A stretch of DNA of 64,000 nucleotides from the NCBI RefSeq assembly GCF_023617245.1, contig NZ_CP067396.1, forward strand, positions 62,001-126,000, in the 5' to 3' direction. Within the stretch, counting starts at the first letter, position 1; each line of letters begins with the position of its first letter. Made by a program: the position numbers and the translations under genes. The notes under the pieces were generated by a model. That model was not told where the DNA came from and did not search any database. It saw nothing but the letters and a program-made list of their open reading frames with translations. This document shows, piece after piece, positions 25,552-34,236 of this stretch. The stretch is from Lysobacter enzymogenes. Lineage in GTDB: Bacteria > Pseudomonadota > Gammaproteobacteria > Xanthomonadales > Xanthomonadaceae.

Positions 25552-25914
25552 GTCATTCCGGCGAAAGCCGGAACCCATGTTGACGTTGCTGCTGCTTTCG
25601 CCGCTACCGATGTGTCGCGCGACGACAAGCCACCATCAAGAGCTTTCGTCCGCAAGCGGCCGAGCTACTTTCTTTTGTCAGCGCGACAAAAGAAAGTAGC
25701 CAAAGAAAAACGCTTGTTTAAGGTCACAAGCCACTAAGTCCAGCACCCGGCGCGGGGCCGCGCCATAAGGGGCATCCTGCCCCATGGCGCGCGCGCGCAT
25801 CCATGCGCGCGCCCTCTGGGGCTGCGGGACGTGTGCTTCGCTTGGGGTTGCGTCCAGGCGAACGGCAACAGCAGCAACAACAACAGAGTGGATTCCAGCT
25901 TTCGCTGAAATGAC
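25552..25914 (+). repeat. Composite multi-hairpin element, copy 2
   Basis: Opens with GTCATTCCGGCGAAAGCCGG, passes through the hairpin core (25645-25823) and a CAACAGCAGCAACAAC microsatellite, and closes with a degenerate inverted family C unit (GATTCCAGCTTTCGCTG...TGAC). About 363 bp in all. Confidence 0.8.
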
Positions 25915-25969
25915 GGTCGAAGATCCGGGTTCTACGAGGATTGGCAGCACAGGCTCCAACACCCCGTTC

Positions 25970-26674
25970 TCACCGCTTCCAACGATCGGGCAGCGCCCCG
26001 CCCACCGAACGCAGATACGCCTGCAGCCCGCGCCGTTCGTCCGCCGCGAAGACCTCCCCGGTCGCCGCATGAGTCGCGATGCGGTCCGGACGGAAGCTGC
26101 GGAAATCCTCGCGCAGGCGACACCATGCGCCCAGCGTCCAGCTGCCGCCCCAGAACGACAGGCACAAGGGTTCGATCTCGCGCTCGCTGGCGCGCGCGCC
26201 GCTGTCGCGGTACGTCAGGCGCAGCACCCGATGCTCCTGGACCGCGGCGTAGAGTGCGTCGATCAGGCCGCTGGATTCGATCCGGCCGGCCAGCTCGGGG
26301 GCGAAGATGCGGGTGCGGGCGGCGCGCTCGCGCAGTTCCGGCGGCAGCACCGCTTCGATCTTCAGTAAGGCCGCGGTGGCGCCGCGGCCGAGGCGCTCGC
26401 CGCCGAAGGCGCGCACGAAGCGGGTGCCGACCACCAGCGCTTCGAGTTCGTCGGGACTGAACATCAGCGGCGGAATGTCCGCGCCCTTGCGCAGCACGTA
26501 ACCGACGCCGGCCTCGCCCTCGATCGGCACGCCCGAACGCTGCAGGTCGGCGACGTCGCGGTAGACGGTGCGCAGCGAGACTTCCAGCGTCTGCGCCAGC
26601 TGCTGGGCGGTGATGGCCTGGCGGCGGCCGCGCAGGGCATGGATCAGCAGGAACAGGCGGTCGGCGCGGCGCAT
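25970..26674 (-). CDS. YafY-type HTH/WYL-domain transcriptional regulator
   Basis: 234 residues. An N-terminal DeoR-like helix-turn-helix (ITAQQLAQTLEVSLRTVYRDVADLQRSGVPIEGE) is followed by a PDDEXK-like linker and the WYL domain (ESSGLIDALYAAVQEHRVLRLTY ... SWTLGAWCRLREDFRSFRPDRI). WYL proteins bind small ligands or nucleic acids and repress or activate nearby operons. It lies 58 bp downstream of the NIPSNAP gene on the same strand, so it probably regulates that gene. Confidence 0.92.
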   Translation of the reverse strand: MRRADRLFLLIHALRGRRQAITAQQLAQTLEVSLRTVYRDVADLQRSGVPIEGEAGVGYVLRKGADIPPLMFSPDELEALVVGTRFVRAFGGERLGRGATAALLKIEAVLPPELRERAARTRIFAPELAGRIESSGLIDALYAAVQEHRVLRLTYRDSGARASEREIEPLCLSFWGGSWTLGAWCRLREDFRSFRPDRIATHAATGEVFAADERRGLQAYLRSVGGALPDRWKR

Positions 26675-26732
26675 GCCGCATGATCCCGCGTCGCGCCGTC
26701 GCGCTCAAGCGCGCCAACGTCGGGATACCGCT

Positions 26733-27950
26733 TCATCCGCGCAGTTCCGAGCGCGCGGTCGGCGCCAGCCGCAGCAGCTGCGGCGCGCGCCGGAGTCCGG
26801 CCCGCAGCGCGTCGGCGACCGCGGCGCGCCACTGCGGCGTCTCGGCCAGCCGTCGCGGCGCCTGCGCGTCGGCGCAACGCGCGAACCAGACCAGCGCCGG
26901 TTCGCCCTCGCGCACCGGCAGGCGCGGGAAGCCGTTGGGCGTGTCGTCGCTGACGTAGACGCCGAGCAGCGACAGCCCGGCCGGTTCGAACAACGGGGCG
27001 AAGTCGCGTTCGAAGCGCTTGAGGAAACCGGCCTGCGCCGGCGCGTCCAGCTCGCACACGCCGATGCAGACGATGCCGTCCGCGTCCGCCGACGCGCCGA
27101 CCGGCGCGCGCTCGCGTTGCGCCGCGGGCAGCGCCGAGCGCGGCCGCGCTGGCTTGAGCAGGCGCACGTCGTCGCTGTCGATCATGGTCGCATTCGCGGC
27201 GTCGCGATGGCGCTTCCAGGTCGGGCCGCCGTAGAACCCCTGCAAGGCCTCGACCCGCGCGGCATGGCCGGGAAAGCCGCGCACCCAGGTGTAGCGGTCG
27301 GGTTCGTCGAGTTCGCGGAACTGGCCGATCACGTGCATGCCCACCGCTTCCTGCGGCTCGATCAACTCGCGTTCGAACAGTTCGATCAATTCGTCGCGGC
27401 GGCCGGGCTTAAGGGTGTAGCGGCGCAGTTCGATCACCGCGTCCTCGTGCGGCAGGCGCCCGCCCGCGTCGCGTCGGCGCAGCCACATGTGCCAGTTGGT
27501 TTCCCAGCTGGCGCCGCCGTCGATCGAGAACTGCTGGTGCCAATGCGCGGTGTTGGCGCCGATCGCGCTCCAAACGAAGCGTGCGCGCACCGGCCGGCCG
27601 TGGTGTTCGAGTTCGCCTTCGAACACGCCGACGCCGTCGGCGAAGCCGCCGCTCACCGGCGGCTCCAGCACGCCGTCGTGGCTGCCGGCCCACCAGATGT
27701 TCCAGCGCCTGCGCTGCAGGTCGAACAGGCGCAGGGTCATGCCCTGGAAGGTGTCCTCGCCGCCGTCGCGGCGCCAGTCGCTGAGAAAGGCGTCGACGTT
27801 GCCCAAGCCGCCGAGCACCGGTTCGCAGCTCTGGGTGGCGTGGAAGATCTCCCAGTCGTCGCCGCCGGCCAGGCGCTCGCGCAGGCGTTCGTTGCGCACC
27901 TGCCAGTGGCCGTGGAGGAAGTCGAAGTCGTGGCGGCCGTCGTGGTTCAT
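26733..27950 (-). CDS. DUF1579-like/NIPSNAP two-domain protein
   Basis: 405 residues in two recognisable parts. Residues 1-155 (FDFLHGHWQVRNERLRERL ... WEIFHATQSCEPVLGGLGNVDAF) resemble DUF1579-like lipocalin-type domains. From about 160 a NIPSNAP-type dimeric alpha/beta barrel follows (VIELRRYTLKPGRRDELIELFERELIEPQEAVGM, QFRELDEPDRYTWVRGF), with a second similar barrel at the C-terminus (GIVCIGVCELDA onward). Such proteins are common partners of YafY/WYL regulators. No catalytic residues are known; binding of a small hydrophobic compound is plausible but not shown. Confidence 0.8.
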   Translation of the reverse strand: MNHDGRHDFDFLHGHWQVRNERLRERLAGGDDWEIFHATQSCEPVLGGLGNVDAFLSDWRRDGGEDTFQGMTLRLFDLQRRRWNIWWAGSHDGVLEPPVSGGFADGVGVFEGELEHHGRPVRARFVWSAIGANTAHWHQQFSIDGGASWETNWHMWLRRRDAGGRLPHEDAVIELRRYTLKPGRRDELIELFERELIEPQEAVGMHVIGQFRELDEPDRYTWVRGFPGHAARVEALQGFYGGPTWKRHRDAANATMIDSDDVRLLKPARPRSALPAAQRERAPVGASADADGIVCIGVCELDAPAQAGFLKRFERDFAPLFEPAGLSLLGVYVSDDTPNGFPRLPVREGEPALVWFARCADAQAPRRLAETPQWRAAVADALRAGLRRAPQLLRLAPTARSELRG

Positions 27951-28027
27951 CGCAGTCCCGGGGCGTGGAAACCGGGTCAGGATGCGCAGGGGCTGCTGCC
28001 AACGCCTTGGCAGCAGCGGTAGCCCGC

Positions 28028-28155
28028 GCAGGAGCGGCGCAAGCCGCGGTCGCGCCGCTGCGATGTCCGGCGCTGTTAGCCCACGGGTGCGTAAGGTCTA
28101 CAGGGCCGGCGTCGTATCCGCGCTATCGCGGTCGCGGCTTGCGCCGCTGCTACAG
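28028..28155. repeat. REP-like pair, family B
   Basis: Inverted units (AGGAGCGGCGCAAGCCGCGG ... GTCGCGGCTTGCGCCGC) between the end of the kinase gene and the NIPSNAP gene. Confidence 0.8.
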
Positions 28156-28170
28156 GGGGTTAGGGGCCGG

Positions 28171-29664
28171 TCACGCCGGCACCGGCGGGAACCGGACGCA
28201 GACTTCGAAGCCGCGGCCCGGGCCGCGCGGGTCGTCGCCGCCGCGCTCCAGGCCCTGGCCGCATTCGATCCTGGCGCCGTGGGTCTGGGCGATGCGCGCG
28301 ACCAGCGACAGGCCGATGCCGCTGCCGCCGTCGGGGCTGCCCGGCGCGCGGTAGAAGCGATCGAAGATGCGTTCGCAATCGTCCGTCGCCACGCCGGGGC
28401 CGTTGTCGGCCACGCGCAGCACCGCGCCGCCGGCCTCGGCCGAGCAGCTCACCGCCACCTGGCCGTCGGCGCCGGCATGGCGCACCGCGTTGTCGATCAG
28501 GTTGCGCAGCAGGATGCCGAGCTGGTCGACGTCGCCGAGCAGGCGGGTCGGTTCGGCGCGCAGGCTGATGCGCTGGCGGCGCTCGCGCGCCAGGGTCTCG
28601 AAGTCGCGGATCACCAGCACGATCAGGTCGGACAGGTCCAGCGGCGCCAGCCGCACGCTTTCCTCGCCGGCGTCGAGCCGGGCCAGGTCGAGCAACTGTT
28701 CCGACAGCCGCGCGCTGCGCTGCACGCCGGCGTTGAGCTTTTGCAGTGCGGCGTTCTTGGCTTCCAGCGTGGTCGCGCGCAACGCCAGTTCGGCGTGGGT
28801 GCTCAGCACCGCCAGCGGCGTGCGCAGCTCGTGGGCGGCGTCGGAGATGAAACGGCGCTCGTGCTGCACGGCCGCGTCGACGCGTTCGAGCTGGCCGTTG
28901 AAGGCCTCCACCAGCGGATGGAATTCCGAGGGCAGCGGATGGGTCGGCAGCGGGGTCAGGTCGAGCGGCTGGCGTTCCTGCAGAATCCGCCGCAACGCGG
29001 TGATCGGCCGCAGCGAGCGCCCTATCACCAGCCAGGTCGCCAGCGCGAACAGCACCAGGATCAGCGCCGCGGCCAGCAGGCTGCCGACGATCCAGTTCTG
29101 CAGTTCCTCGATCGCCATGCGCTTGGTCCGGCCGACCTGCACCACCAGGCCGCGCGGCTTGTCGGTGAGGGTGTAGACCTGCCAGCGTTCGCCGTCGATG
29201 ACGCGGCGGGCGAAGCCGTCCTTGAATTCGGGATTGAGCGGTTGCAGCGGCGCGGCCGCGGAGTACACCACGTTGCGGCCGTTGGCCCAGACCTGGAAGC
29301 TCATCTTGCGGTCGGCATCGACCGGCACGGTGGCGCGGGCGGGATCGCGCGAGGGCAGGCGGTCCAGGCCCTCGGGCATCGAGCCGAGCACTTGTTCGGC
29401 GATCTCGCGCAGGGAGTTGTCGAGCATGCCGGTGTGCTCGCGGCCGAGTTGCCAGATCTGGCAGCTCAGCCACACGAACCAGGCCAGCAGCACCGCCTTG
29501 AACAGCACCCAGGTGAGCTTCCAGCGCAGCGAGCGGCCGGCCGGGAACTCGCGCGACTGGCGGCAGCGTTCGCGCCAGCTGTTGAGCTGGCGTTCGCGCT
29601 CGCGCCAGCGCGCTTCGCGCTCGCCGTCGCCGGTGCCGGCATCGCGGCCGTCGATCGCGCTCAT
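28171..29664 (-). CDS. EnvZ/QseC-class sensor histidine kinase
   Basis: 497 residues. A long charged N-terminus (many Arg/Glu) precedes the first membrane helix (about 50-70). A periplasmic domain of about 120 residues, a second helix (190-213), HAMP, HisKA with His278 in ISDAAHELRTPLA and an HATPase domain follow (NLIDNAVRHA, ADNGPGVATDDCERIFDRF, GGSGIGLSLV). The C-terminal GGDDPRGPGRG insertion is unusual. It lies 93 bp after the response-regulator gene on the same strand. The PmrA-type box upstream of the pair suggests a PmrB/QseC-like sensor of envelope stress or metals; signal not proven. Confidence 0.9.
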   Translation of the reverse strand: MSAIDGRDAGTGDGEREARWRERERQLNSWRERCRQSREFPAGRSLRWKLTWVLFKAVLLAWFVWLSCQIWQLGREHTGMLDNSLREIAEQVLGSMPEGLDRLPSRDPARATVPVDADRKMSFQVWANGRNVVYSAAAPLQPLNPEFKDGFARRVIDGERWQVYTLTDKPRGLVVQVGRTKRMAIEELQNWIVGSLLAAALILVLFALATWLVIGRSLRPITALRRILQERQPLDLTPLPTHPLPSEFHPLVEAFNGQLERVDAAVQHERRFISDAAHELRTPLAVLSTHAELALRATTLEAKNAALQKLNAGVQRSARLSEQLLDLARLDAGEESVRLAPLDLSDLIVLVIRDFETLARERRQRISLRAEPTRLLGDVDQLGILLRNLIDNAVRHAGADGQVAVSCSAEAGGAVLRVADNGPGVATDDCERIFDRFYRAPGSPDGGSGIGLSLVARIAQTHGARIECGQGLERGGDDPRGPGRGFEVCVRFPPVPA

Positions 29665-29757
29665 CGGCGGCCGCCGCGCGGCGCGGACGCACGCGCCGAG
29701 GCCGCGCGCGGACGGGCGCGCAGTTGCGGGCGCAGACGCGTGCGCACGGCGGCCATG

Positions 29758-30423
29758 TCAGTTCGGCCCGCCGCCGACGCGGTAGCCGTAGCCGTGCACG
29801 GTCACGATCAACTGCTCGCCGAGCTTGCGCCGCAGCTGGTGCACGTACACCGCGATGGTGTTGCTCTCGATCGTGCCGGAGCTGCCGTAGACGGCTTCCT
29901 CCAATTGTTCGCGGGTGACCACCCGGCCCTGGCGTTCGAGCAGCAGGGTCAGGGTGCGGAACTCGTGGCCGCTGAGGGTGACCGGCTCGCCGTCGCGGGT
30001 GACCAGGCGCCGCGCCGGGTCCAGCACCACCGCGCCGCAGCTGAGCACCGGCGAGACCCGGCCCTGGCTGCGCCGCATCACCGCGCGCAGGCGCGCGCAC
30101 AGTTCGTCGAGCTGGAAGGGTTTGACGATGTAGTCGTCGGCGCCGGCGTCGAGCCCGGCGATGCGCTCGCTGAGCTTGTCGCGCGCGGTCACGATCAGCA
30201 CCGGAGTGGCGTCGTAGCGGTTGCGCAGCGCGCCGAGCACGCCCAGGCCGGAGCCGCCGGGCAGGCCGAGGTCGAGCACCACCGCGTCGAAGTCGTGATC
30301 GACCAGCGCGGTCTTGGCCAGCGGCGCATCGGCCACCCAGTCGACCCGCCAGCCGTCGTGACCCAGGCCCGTGCGCACGGCCTCGGCCAGCATCGCGTCG
30401 TCTTCCACCAGCAGGATGTTCAT
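29758..30423 (-). CDS. OmpR/PmrA-class response regulator
   Basis: 221 residues. The receiver domain has the acidic pair in LLVEDDAML, phospho-acceptor D51 in VVLDLGLPGGSGL and Lys101 in YIVKPF. A winged-helix DNA-binding domain follows (LSGHEFRTLTLLLERQGRVVTREQLEEAVYG, VYVHQLRRKLG, VHGYGYRVG), typical of the PmrA/QseB subgroup. Start at 30423 removes a repeat-encoded extension. A PmrA-type box lies 126 bp upstream, so autoregulation is likely. Confidence 0.93.
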   Translation of the reverse strand: MNILLVEDDAMLAEAVRTGLGHDGWRVDWVADAPLAKTALVDHDFDAVVLDLGLPGGSGLGVLGALRNRYDATPVLIVTARDKLSERIAGLDAGADDYIVKPFQLDELCARLRAVMRRSQGRVSPVLSCGAVVLDPARRLVTRDGEPVTLSGHEFRTLTLLLERQGRVVTREQLEEAVYGSSGTIESNTIAVYVHQLRRKLGEQLIVTVHGYGYRVGGGPN

Positions 30424-30440
30424 CGCCCGGTCGTGTCTCG

Positions 30441-30485
30441 GTGTCGCTCGGATGGGTGTCGCTCGGATGGGTGTCGCTCGAATGG
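30441..30485. repeat. 15-bp tandem repeat, three copies
   Basis: GTGTCGCTCG(G/A)ATGG three times in a row in the leader of the response-regulator gene, 17 bases before its start codon. Confidence 0.9.
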
Positions 30486-30548
30486 GTGACGCGGCAAGGG
30501 GGTTGCGGCGATCTGCCGCATCGTCCGCAGCCACTGTGCGCCGGCACG

Positions 30549-30565
30549 ATTAAAAAGTTCTTAAA
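30549..30565 (-). promoter_or_regulatory. PmrA/QseB-type box
   Basis: On the minus strand TTTAAG-AACTT-TTTAAT fully matches the published PmrA box YTTAAK-N5-YTTAAK (half-sites 11 bp apart). It lies in the shared intergenic region, 125 bases before the response-regulator ATG and 114 before the GNAT ATG. Confidence 0.65.
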
Positions 30566-30679
30566 AGCCGGCGCGCAGGATGGCCGCGCCCGCAGCGCAG
30601 GCCGCCGCGTCCGCGGTGTTCCGCGCCGATGCTACCGCGTCGCCGCGCTCCCCCCTCCGCCGCTTACCGGAAACCCGCG

Positions 30680-31213
30680 ATGAACCCCCAGCTCGCCGTG
30701 ACCCGTTCCGAACCCTCCCTCGCCGCGCCCGCCGGCCTGAGCGTGCGCGCGGTGACCCGCGCCGACGCGCCGACCCTGATCGCGCTGTGCCAGGAGCACA
30801 GCGACCGCCGCGCGCTCGAACGCCGCCCCTACGGCCCGCCGCGCGCGGACGCGCTGGAGCTGATGGAGGTGCTGTTCGAACCGCCGTTCGGCGCCTGGGC
30901 CTGGCTGGCCGAAGCCGACGGCGAGGTGATCGGCTACGCCAGCGCCACCGCCAGCTTCTCCATGCTCGAGCGCGCCTACTGCCTGCAGCTCGACGATCCC
31001 TACGTGCGCGAGCCGTGGCTCGAACGCGGGGTGGAGACCGCGCTGCTGGGCCAGGCGCTGGACGCGGCGCGCCGCTTCGGCTGCCTGAACCTGCAGTGCC
31101 AGTCGCCGCAGTGGAGCGAGGCCGCGCGCGAGCTGGAAGCGCCGCTGCGCGCGGTGCGGGTGGAGGCGGTGCGGTATGTGGTGCGGATGGAGGATGAGGT
31201 CGCGCCGGTGTGA
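30680..31213 (+). CDS. GNAT-family N-acetyltransferase
   Basis: 177 residues. The acetyl-CoA acetyltransferase fold shows in LSVRAVTRADAPTLIALCQEH, the beta-strand pair AWAWLAEADGEVIGYASATASFSM and a GVETALLGQALDAARRFGCLNLQCQ motif-A-like region, in which the usual R/Q-x-x-G-x-G/A loop is replaced by LERGVETALL. Acceptor substrate unknown. The ATG at 30680 removes an Arg/Pro-rich extension. It is divergent from the two-component genes and may share their regulatory region. Confidence 0.8.
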   Translation: MNPQLAVTRSEPSLAAPAGLSVRAVTRADAPTLIALCQEHSDRRALERRPYGPPRADALELMEVLFEPPFGAWAWLAEADGEVIGYASATASFSMLERAYCLQLDDPYVREPWLERGVETALLGQALDAARRFGCLNLQCQSPQWSEAARELEAPLRAVRVEAVRYVVRMEDEVAPV

Positions 31214-31267
31214 GCGCTGCGCGGGACCTCGTCGCGGGCGAGTGGCTGCGAATTCGCTCAGCCACCG

Positions 31268-31300
31268 TCGTTCCGGCGCAAGCCGGAATCCAGGTTGATT
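31268..31300. repeat. Single family C palindrome
   Basis: GTCGTTCCGGCGCAAGCCGG, a variant of the palindrome that bounds the composite elements, alone in the gap between two convergent genes. Confidence 0.75.
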
Positions 31301-31439
31301 CGAAGGTTTATCCCGCCAAGACAATCGCAACCGCCGCCGGCGCGCTGAGCCGACGACGCGAGCGCGCATCGGCATCCAATCCGCCGGGCACCGCTACGAC
31401 AACGCGGGCCGTGCCTGCGTCGTCAGCCGCGCATCGCCC

Positions 31440-32228
31440 TCACTGCGGCCCCGCCGGCGGATCGCGCCGCGGAAACTCCAGCACCACGCCGCTGTGCACG
31501 TCGCCCGGATCCGGCCGGTTCCACAGCACCGGCACGTTGCGCGGGCTCGGCGGTTCCAGTTCGTCGTTGACCGGAACCAGCTCGGCGTCTTCTTCGTCTT
31601 CCCAGCTGTAGCGCTTGCGCGGCGGCAGCGGGTCGCGCAGGCGGAAGGCGAACGCCGAGGCCACGCCGGCCACGGCGCCGCCCAGGTGGGCCTGCCAGGA
31701 GACGCCGGCCTCGCGCGGCAGCACCGTCAGCAGCATGCCGCCGTAGAGCAGGAAGGCGATCATCGCCGCGGCGATGGACGGGCGGTCGCGGCGCAGCAGG
31801 CCCAGGGTCATGACCAGGAACATCAGGCCATGGGTCAGGCCGCTGGCGCCCAAGTGATGGCTGCCCGGCTCGCCCAGCAGCCATGCCCCCAGCCCCGAGC
31901 CCAGCCACACCACCGGCAGCGCGCGCAGCGTGGCCTTGGGATAGACCGCGCCGGCCAGGGTGCCCAGCAACAGCAGCGAGGTCGCGTTCGCGGCCAGGTG
32001 CTCGATCGAGCCGTGCAGCAGCGGCGCGGTCAGCAGGCCCAGCAGGCCCTCGGCGGTCCACGGCGAAACCGTGAACGGGCGGATGTCGAAACTGCCCTGG
32101 GCGGCGTACACCGCCGCCAGCGCCAGCACGAAGGCCAGGCTGGCGTTGAGGGCCCGGGTCAGCCGCGCGCGGTCGGTCTTGCGCTGCGCCGGGGTGTCGG
32201 GGATCGGGGCGTCGGTGGGCAGGTGCAT
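31440..32228 (-). CDS. Rhomboid-family intramembrane serine protease
   Basis: 262 residues with six predicted membrane helices. The catalytic Ser129 in GASGLTHG and His181 in SWQAHLGG form the rhomboid dyad, and IEHLAANATSLLLLG carries the conserved H/N residues of helix 2 that support the oxyanion. Rhomboids cut single-pass membrane proteins within the bilayer. The last 60 or so residues are an acidic, Pro-rich cytoplasmic tail (KRYSWEDEEDAELVPV...). Convergent with the GNAT gene and divergent from the rRNA methyltransferase gene. Substrates unknown. Confidence 0.92.
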   Translation of the reverse strand: MHLPTDAPIPDTPAQRKTDRARLTRALNASLAFVLALAAVYAAQGSFDIRPFTVSPWTAEGLLGLLTAPLLHGSIEHLAANATSLLLLGTLAGAVYPKATLRALPVVWLGSGLGAWLLGEPGSHHLGASGLTHGLMFLVMTLGLLRRDRPSIAAAMIAFLLYGGMLLTVLPREAGVSWQAHLGGAVAGVASAFAFRLRDPLPPRKRYSWEDEEDAELVPVNDELEPPSPRNVPVLWNRPDPGDVHSGVVLEFPRRDPPAGPQ

Positions 32229-32354
32229 GGGAACCAGATTGGCACCGGCGGCGGGCAAAACAAGCCGGCCGCGGTGGGCTTCATTGTCCCGCCGGCGGGA
32301 TTGGGCCGCCGTTCGCATTCCGGCCCGGGGCGCCGGGCCCGGTAGAATGGCGCG

Positions 32355-33524
32355 ATGACTACCGAACTCCCCACCGTACGCCTCAAGAACGCCTGGAAAT
32401 CCACCCACCCCTGGATCTTCCAGCGCCTGGTCGACAAGCCGGCCCAGCGCCCCAAGCCCGGCAGCATCGTCGAGGTGATCGGCGTGGACGGCGAATGGAT
32501 CGGCCGCGGCTTCTACAACGGCCACTCGCGCATCGCCCTGCGCATGCTCGAAAACGATCCGGACGTGGCGGTCGACGCCGACTGGTTCGCGCGCAAGATC
32601 GCCGCGGCGGTGTCGCTGCGCCGCGACGTGCTCCGGCTCGACGAGGTCAGCGACGCCTGGCGCGTGGTCCACAGCGAGGGCGACGGCATCAGCGGCCTGG
32701 TCGTGGACCGCTACGGCGACCTGCTGGTGGTCGAGTACTTCAGCGCCGGCGCGTTCCGCCACCGCGAATGGATCTACGACGCGCTGCGCGCGCAGTTCCC
32801 CGGCTGCCGCTTCTACGCCTTCGCCGACGAGCACGTGCAGAAGCAGGAAAGCTTCGACTTCCGCGGCACCGAGGCGGTCCCGCCGGCGGTCATCACCGAA
32901 TACGGCATCAAGTTCCGCGCCGACCCGGCCGGCGCGCACAAGACCGGTTTCTTCGCCGACCAGCGCGAGAACCGAGAATGGCTGTCGCAGCAGGTCGCCG
33001 GCAAGCGCGTGCTCGACCTGTGCTGCAACACCGGCGGTTTCGGCGTCTACGCCAAGGCGCGCGGCGCCGAGGAAGTGATCGGCGTGGACATCGACGCCGA
33101 CGTGATCAACATCGCCAAGGGCAACGCCAAGCTCAACGGCGCCCACGTCAAGTTCGTCCAGGCCGACATCTTTCCGTACCTGCGCGACATGGGGAATGCC
33201 GGCGAGCGCTTCGACGTGGTCATCCTCGACCCGGCCAAGATGACCCGCGACCGCGAGCAGGTCATTCCGGCGCTGAAGAAGTACCTCGACATGAACAAGC
33301 TGGCGCTGAGCGTGGTCAAGCCCGGCGGTTTGTTCGCGACGTTCTCGTGCACCGGCCTGGTCAGCGAGGACCAGTTCCTCGACATGCTGCGCCGCGCCGC
33401 GTTCTATGCCGGCCGCACCGTGCAGGTGCTGCGCGTGGCCGGCGCCGGCGCCGATCACCCGTGGCTGGCGCAGGTGCCGGAGTCGCGCTACCTCAAGGCG
33501 GTGTTCTGCCGCGTGCTGGACTGA
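32355..33524 (+). CDS. rlmI: Class I SAM-dependent rRNA cytosine methyltransferase (RlmI-like)
   Basis: 389 residues. An N-terminal PUA domain (RLKNAWKSTHPWIFQRLVD, GEWIGRGFYN) is followed by an EEHD-like region and a Rossmann methyltransferase: SAM motif I VLDLCCNTGGFGVYA, motif IV DVVILDPAKMTR and the cysteine motif FSCTGLVSEDQF. In E. coli RlmI makes m5C1962 of 23S rRNA. The DPAK and SCTG variants match the xanthomonad orthologue group. Monocistronic and divergent from the rhomboid gene. Confidence 0.88.
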   Translation: MTTELPTVRLKNAWKSTHPWIFQRLVDKPAQRPKPGSIVEVIGVDGEWIGRGFYNGHSRIALRMLENDPDVAVDADWFARKIAAAVSLRRDVLRLDEVSDAWRVVHSEGDGISGLVVDRYGDLLVVEYFSAGAFRHREWIYDALRAQFPGCRFYAFADEHVQKQESFDFRGTEAVPPAVITEYGIKFRADPAGAHKTGFFADQRENREWLSQQVAGKRVLDLCCNTGGFGVYAKARGAEEVIGVDIDADVINIAKGNAKLNGAHVKFVQADIFPYLRDMGNAGERFDVVILDPAKMTRDREQVIPALKKYLDMNKLALSVVKPGGLFATFSCTGLVSEDQFLDMLRRAAFYAGRTVQVLRVAGAGADHPWLAQVPESRYLKAVFCRVLD

Positions 33525-33591
33525 GGCGCGGCGGATCGGACCCGCGGCGTCGGTAGCGTCGTTTCGAACGCGCCGCCTCGGCCGTGTCCGC

Positions 33592-33915
33592 TCAATCGCG
33601 CCACCACAGGATCGCCGGCGGATCCTCCGGGCGCGCCTGATCCAGCCGCCGCAGCGCGTCCACGTCCAGGCCCGGCAGGTGCGCGCTGAGCGCGCGGGTC
33701 ACGTCCTGGTAGCCGGGCCAGTCGGTGCGCAGTTCCAGCCGCTCGCCGCTGGCGGTGCCCAGTGCGAGGTAGACCAGGCGGCGGTCGGCGGCGTCGATCG
33801 CGTAGCCGTCGATGCCGTCGATGTCGCGCCAGCGGATGCCGTGCACGCGGCCGGCGCCGTCGTCGCGCCAGACGCCGCGCGGGTCGGCGTACAGTCGGGG
33901 GTCTCGCGGGTCCAT
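33592..33915 (-). CDS. Small hypothetical protein with PH-like strand pattern
   Basis: 107 residues starting MDPRDPRLYADPRGVW. A central GRVHGIRWRDIDGIDGYAIDAADRRLVYLALGTASGERLELRTDWPG segment has the alternating strands of a small PH-like domain, with no signal or membrane helix. Similar short proteins occur in other xanthomonads as hypotheticals. Convergent with rlmI. A TTCC-N4-GGAA palindrome lies at 34001-34012 upstream. Function unknown. Confidence 0.65.
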   Translation of the reverse strand: MDPRDPRLYADPRGVWRDDGAGRVHGIRWRDIDGIDGYAIDAADRRLVYLALGTASGERLELRTDWPGYQDVTRALSAHLPGLDVDALRRLDQARPEDPPAILWWRD

Positions 33916-34236
33916 GGGCGGGCCTTCGCTTGTGCGGAACGGGCCTGCGGCGACCCGGCGGCTGCGGCCAAGATTGGCACAGGCGCGGGCGGCAATGCTG
34001 TTCCGTATGGAATATCGAATGTGGATCTTGCTGATTATTTGTGACCGAAATCGCAGTCGATGCGACGCCGCGCGACGCCGGCGCCGGTCGCAGGACCTGA
34101 GACTCACCCGTTTAGACTGGCCTTTAGACTAGGCGCCCCGTGGGTGCCTGCCGCCACCGCCGCCGCGCGCTGGCCCGGGCACGGACGGCCCGCTCCCCCC
34201 TCTTTCCGCCCGCCCCCGCCCCCGCCTCGAGTCCCG
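33916..34236. other. Divergent promoter region upstream of rmuC
   Basis: No gene. Holds a TTCCGTATGGAA palindrome (34001-34012) within an AT-richer stretch toward the minus-strand gene and a direct repeat TTTAGACT-N4-TTTAGACT (34111-34130) about 107 bp before the rmuC start, which contains TAGACT -10-like hexamers. Confidence 0.45.

Larger units (their letters stand above)
25375..25969. other. Gene-free repeat region
   Basis: No credible gene. Contains a family B pair (25432-25528) and the second composite multi-hairpin element (25552-25914), the whole block closely resembling 8619-9120. Confidence 0.8.

Noticed and set aside
25719..25727. TTTAAGG as a third PmrA box
   Set aside because: Only one half-site and it lies inside the dispersed repeat core, which occurs at several places.
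27487..30489. 1000-codon plus-strand frame across the NIPSNAP and two-component genes
   Set aside because: It crosses three well-supported minus-strand genes and intergenic repeats; composition is that of a shadow frame.
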